Of a stretch of DNA of 18,534 bases, positions 17,146 to 18,534 are shown piece by piece (the first letter of the stretch is position 1; each line of letters starts with the position of its first letter). Both the position numbers and the translations under genes were made by a program. Source of the DNA: Hydnum rufescens UP504. Taxonomy: Eukaryota > Basidiomycota > Agaricomycetes > Cantharellales > Hydnaceae. The notes under the pieces were generated by a model, which ran no database searches, was not told the DNA's origin, and saw only the letters and a program-made list of their open reading frames with translations. The stretch lies in the NCBI GenBank assembly GCA_014904985.1, contig MU129311.1, positions 11,926 through 30,459 of the forward strand. Direction: 5' to 3'.

Positions 17146-18534
17146 TCATGATACCTTCTGACCCAAGAGCTGTATGCTATGATATCCTACATGACACTTA
17201 TGGGGGACCAATGTAATTCCAGACTTTCTGATGGCATGTAGGACCTGGCTAATGTGGGCCAGGTGCTTGTCAAAGGTTTGAGAGTAAACCACAATGTCAT
17301 CGATGTATACCAACATAAATATCCATAGGTAAGGGGATAGAATCTCCTGCATCACACACTGGGAAATCAGTGGCCCATTCCTCCACCCAAAAGGCATCCT
17401 CATGAATTGGTGTAACCCTTGGTGCATTCTCATGGCTGTATATGGCTGAGAGGCATTGTCAAATTCCAGCTGCATGAATCCAGCCAAGGCATTGAAGGAA
17501 GACAGGTATTGGGCCCCTGAGAGGGCTTGGAGAATGTCACTCTGTCGAGGTATGGGGAACTGGTTGGACACTGTGGCTGCATTCAACTTCCTCCAGTTGA
17601 TGCATAGATGATCCTTGCTGTTCTTGTGTACAATCAACACAGGGGCCCCCCAAGGGCTATTTGAAGGCTCGATCACCCCTTGCTTTAGCCATAGGTCCAA
17701 TTGCTTGTCGATAAGCTCCCTTTTAGTGGGTGAAGCAATATATGGTGCTGCAGACATGGGCTTGGTGCCAGGTACTAATTTGATATGTACCTTCATTGGA
17801 TGTTTGCCCAACCATCCATCAAAGCCAAAGGCCAGCTTGTGCTCCTTTAACATTTCATAAATCCAGGTACACTGGTTGTTGGACAAGGATGGGTCCACAT
17901 TGATCAGTTTTTCTAGGTCTTCTGACTTTAGTTCATCAGCATTACTGGGCTTGGCAGTCTTTGGGCCTCCACTACTGGATTCAAGGGGCTCCTCCTTGGA
18001 AGTCTGGTTCTCAGCTTCCACTGTTTCATTGGGACTCCCTCGATTTAGATCTTGTTTGCCAAGGGACCCCTCCACAAGAGTATGGATGAACAGGACCCTT
18101 TGTTGGAACCATGCTTGGTCATCAGGACTTAGGTCAGCCTCCTTACTGAGGCATTCATGAGGGTCAACCATGAATCCCAATAATTCACCCTTGTGGAGTA
18201 GTTTGGGTAAGGACAAAGGATTAGCAATGGGCAATGTTAGTTCCTCAGCAGTGTCCACTATGCAATCGACTGTGGCCAGGAAGCTGTGGCTGCCCCTCCA
18301 TAGTATACATTTTTTGATTAATTGTACTCCATTATGAAGATCATAGTTCCCCTTTACTCATACTCAGGCCACATGTCCTCTGGGGATGTAGGTGTCTTTG
18401 AGGGTGATGATTCTCCCTTTACCCACTTGTGGCTCCCTTGAAGGGGCCAAGAACTTGGCTTTTTCAGACTGGGTTACCATCGTCGGTTCTGTCTCAGACT
18501 TCCAGGAGACTGTCAGGATCAAATTGACATTTGC
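17146..18534 (-). pseudogene. Reverse transcriptase and protease-RT linker (5' end outside window)
   Basis: Ty3/gypsy RT copies element RNA into DNA. The frame is open from the window edge except TGA at 18364 and 18358, up to TGA at 17148-17146. The linker includes 'VGKGRIITLKDTYIPRGHVA' and an acidic, Ser-rich spacer (about 17950-18050). Counted from Met at 18258, RT shows 'KQGVIEPSNSPWGAPVLIVHK', 'LCINWRKLNA', then 'FNALAGF' with Asn at residue 256 (17493-17491) where the first catalytic Asp belongs. Next come 'MPFGWRNGP' and the intact 'YIDDIVVYS' (Asp320, Asp321). Other odd residues, such as INW for the usual (V/I)DY/W and QC for QR, also fit CpG loss. The domain would be inactive. Confidence 0.85.

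Larger units (their letters stand above)
12378..18534 (-). mobile_element. Ty3/gypsy chromovirus, 3' part, decayed
   Basis: Minus-strand LTR retrotransposon entering from the right edge. Order: protease-RT linker, RT, RNase H, H2C2 finger, integrase, GPF motif, chromodomain, a long extra region, polypurine tract, 3' LTR. Gag, protease and the 5' LTR would be outside the window. Fifteen in-frame stops were traced: 13 TGA, two TAA, no TAG. Two one-base losses (about 16638 and 16490) shift the frame within RNase H. By hand count about two dozen CpG remain in 14341-18534, an order of magnitude below chance expectation for this base composition. The element cannot be active. Confidence 0.85.

Noticed and set aside
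5054..18534. Gag-protease (4988-7758) and Pol (14364-18534) as parts of one retroelement
   Set aside because: They are on opposite strands, about 6.6 kb apart, and the protease-RT linker seen near 18400-18534 is not found after the plus-strand protease. They look like two separate elements.
1..18534. CRISPR arrays, bacterial operons, rRNA or tRNA genes
   Set aside because: No regularly spaced short repeats, no ribosome-binding-site pattern and no recognisable RNA gene; the content is eukaryotic retroelement sequence.

Overview
The window looks like transposon-rich DNA from a filamentous fungus, most likely a basidiomycete of the Agaricomycetes type. The reasons are a Ty3/gypsy chromovirus Pol with a C-terminal chromodomain, a retroelement Gag-protease of basidiomycete type, introns of about 63-65 nt with GT...AG ends, and a relic resembling the helical/TPR proteins common in mushroom genomes. 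No intact host gene was recognised; almost every coding segment is broken by stops or frameshifts. No database search was possible, so family calls rest on motifs.

Layout. 1-2863: no recognisable gene, a degenerate tandem repeat (about 375-790) and two weak unknown coding relics on opposite strands. 2864-7758: a Gag-protease gene that appears split by an inversion. Its N-terminal part and leader lie on the minus strand (about 3818 down to 2853). Its zinc-knuckle and retropepsin part lies on the plus strand (4988-7758). The same ~300 bp segment flanks the inverted piece in opposite orientations (2864-3166 and 4688-4987). 7759-8630: nothing recognised. 8631-10110: plus-strand relic of a helical/TPR-type protein with at least one plausible intron. 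10111-12377: mostly featureless, with one small minus-strand relic.

12378-18534: a minus-strand Ty3/gypsy chromovirus running off the right edge. In its own 5'->3' order it holds a protease-RT linker, RT, RNase H, H2C2 zinc finger, integrase core, GPF motif and chromodomain, then an unexplained region of about 1.9 kb, a polypurine tract and a candidate 257-bp 3' LTR.

The strongest signals are: (i) decay of Pol by CpG loss, which removed one catalytic aspartate from each of RT, RNase H and integrase and made 13 of 15 in-frame stops TGA; (ii) the inversion with duplicated edges inside gag; (iii) the long extra coding region after the chromodomain; and (iv) two copies of the 300-bp repeat that differ only by one-base indels, which warns that some frameshifts here may be assembly errors.
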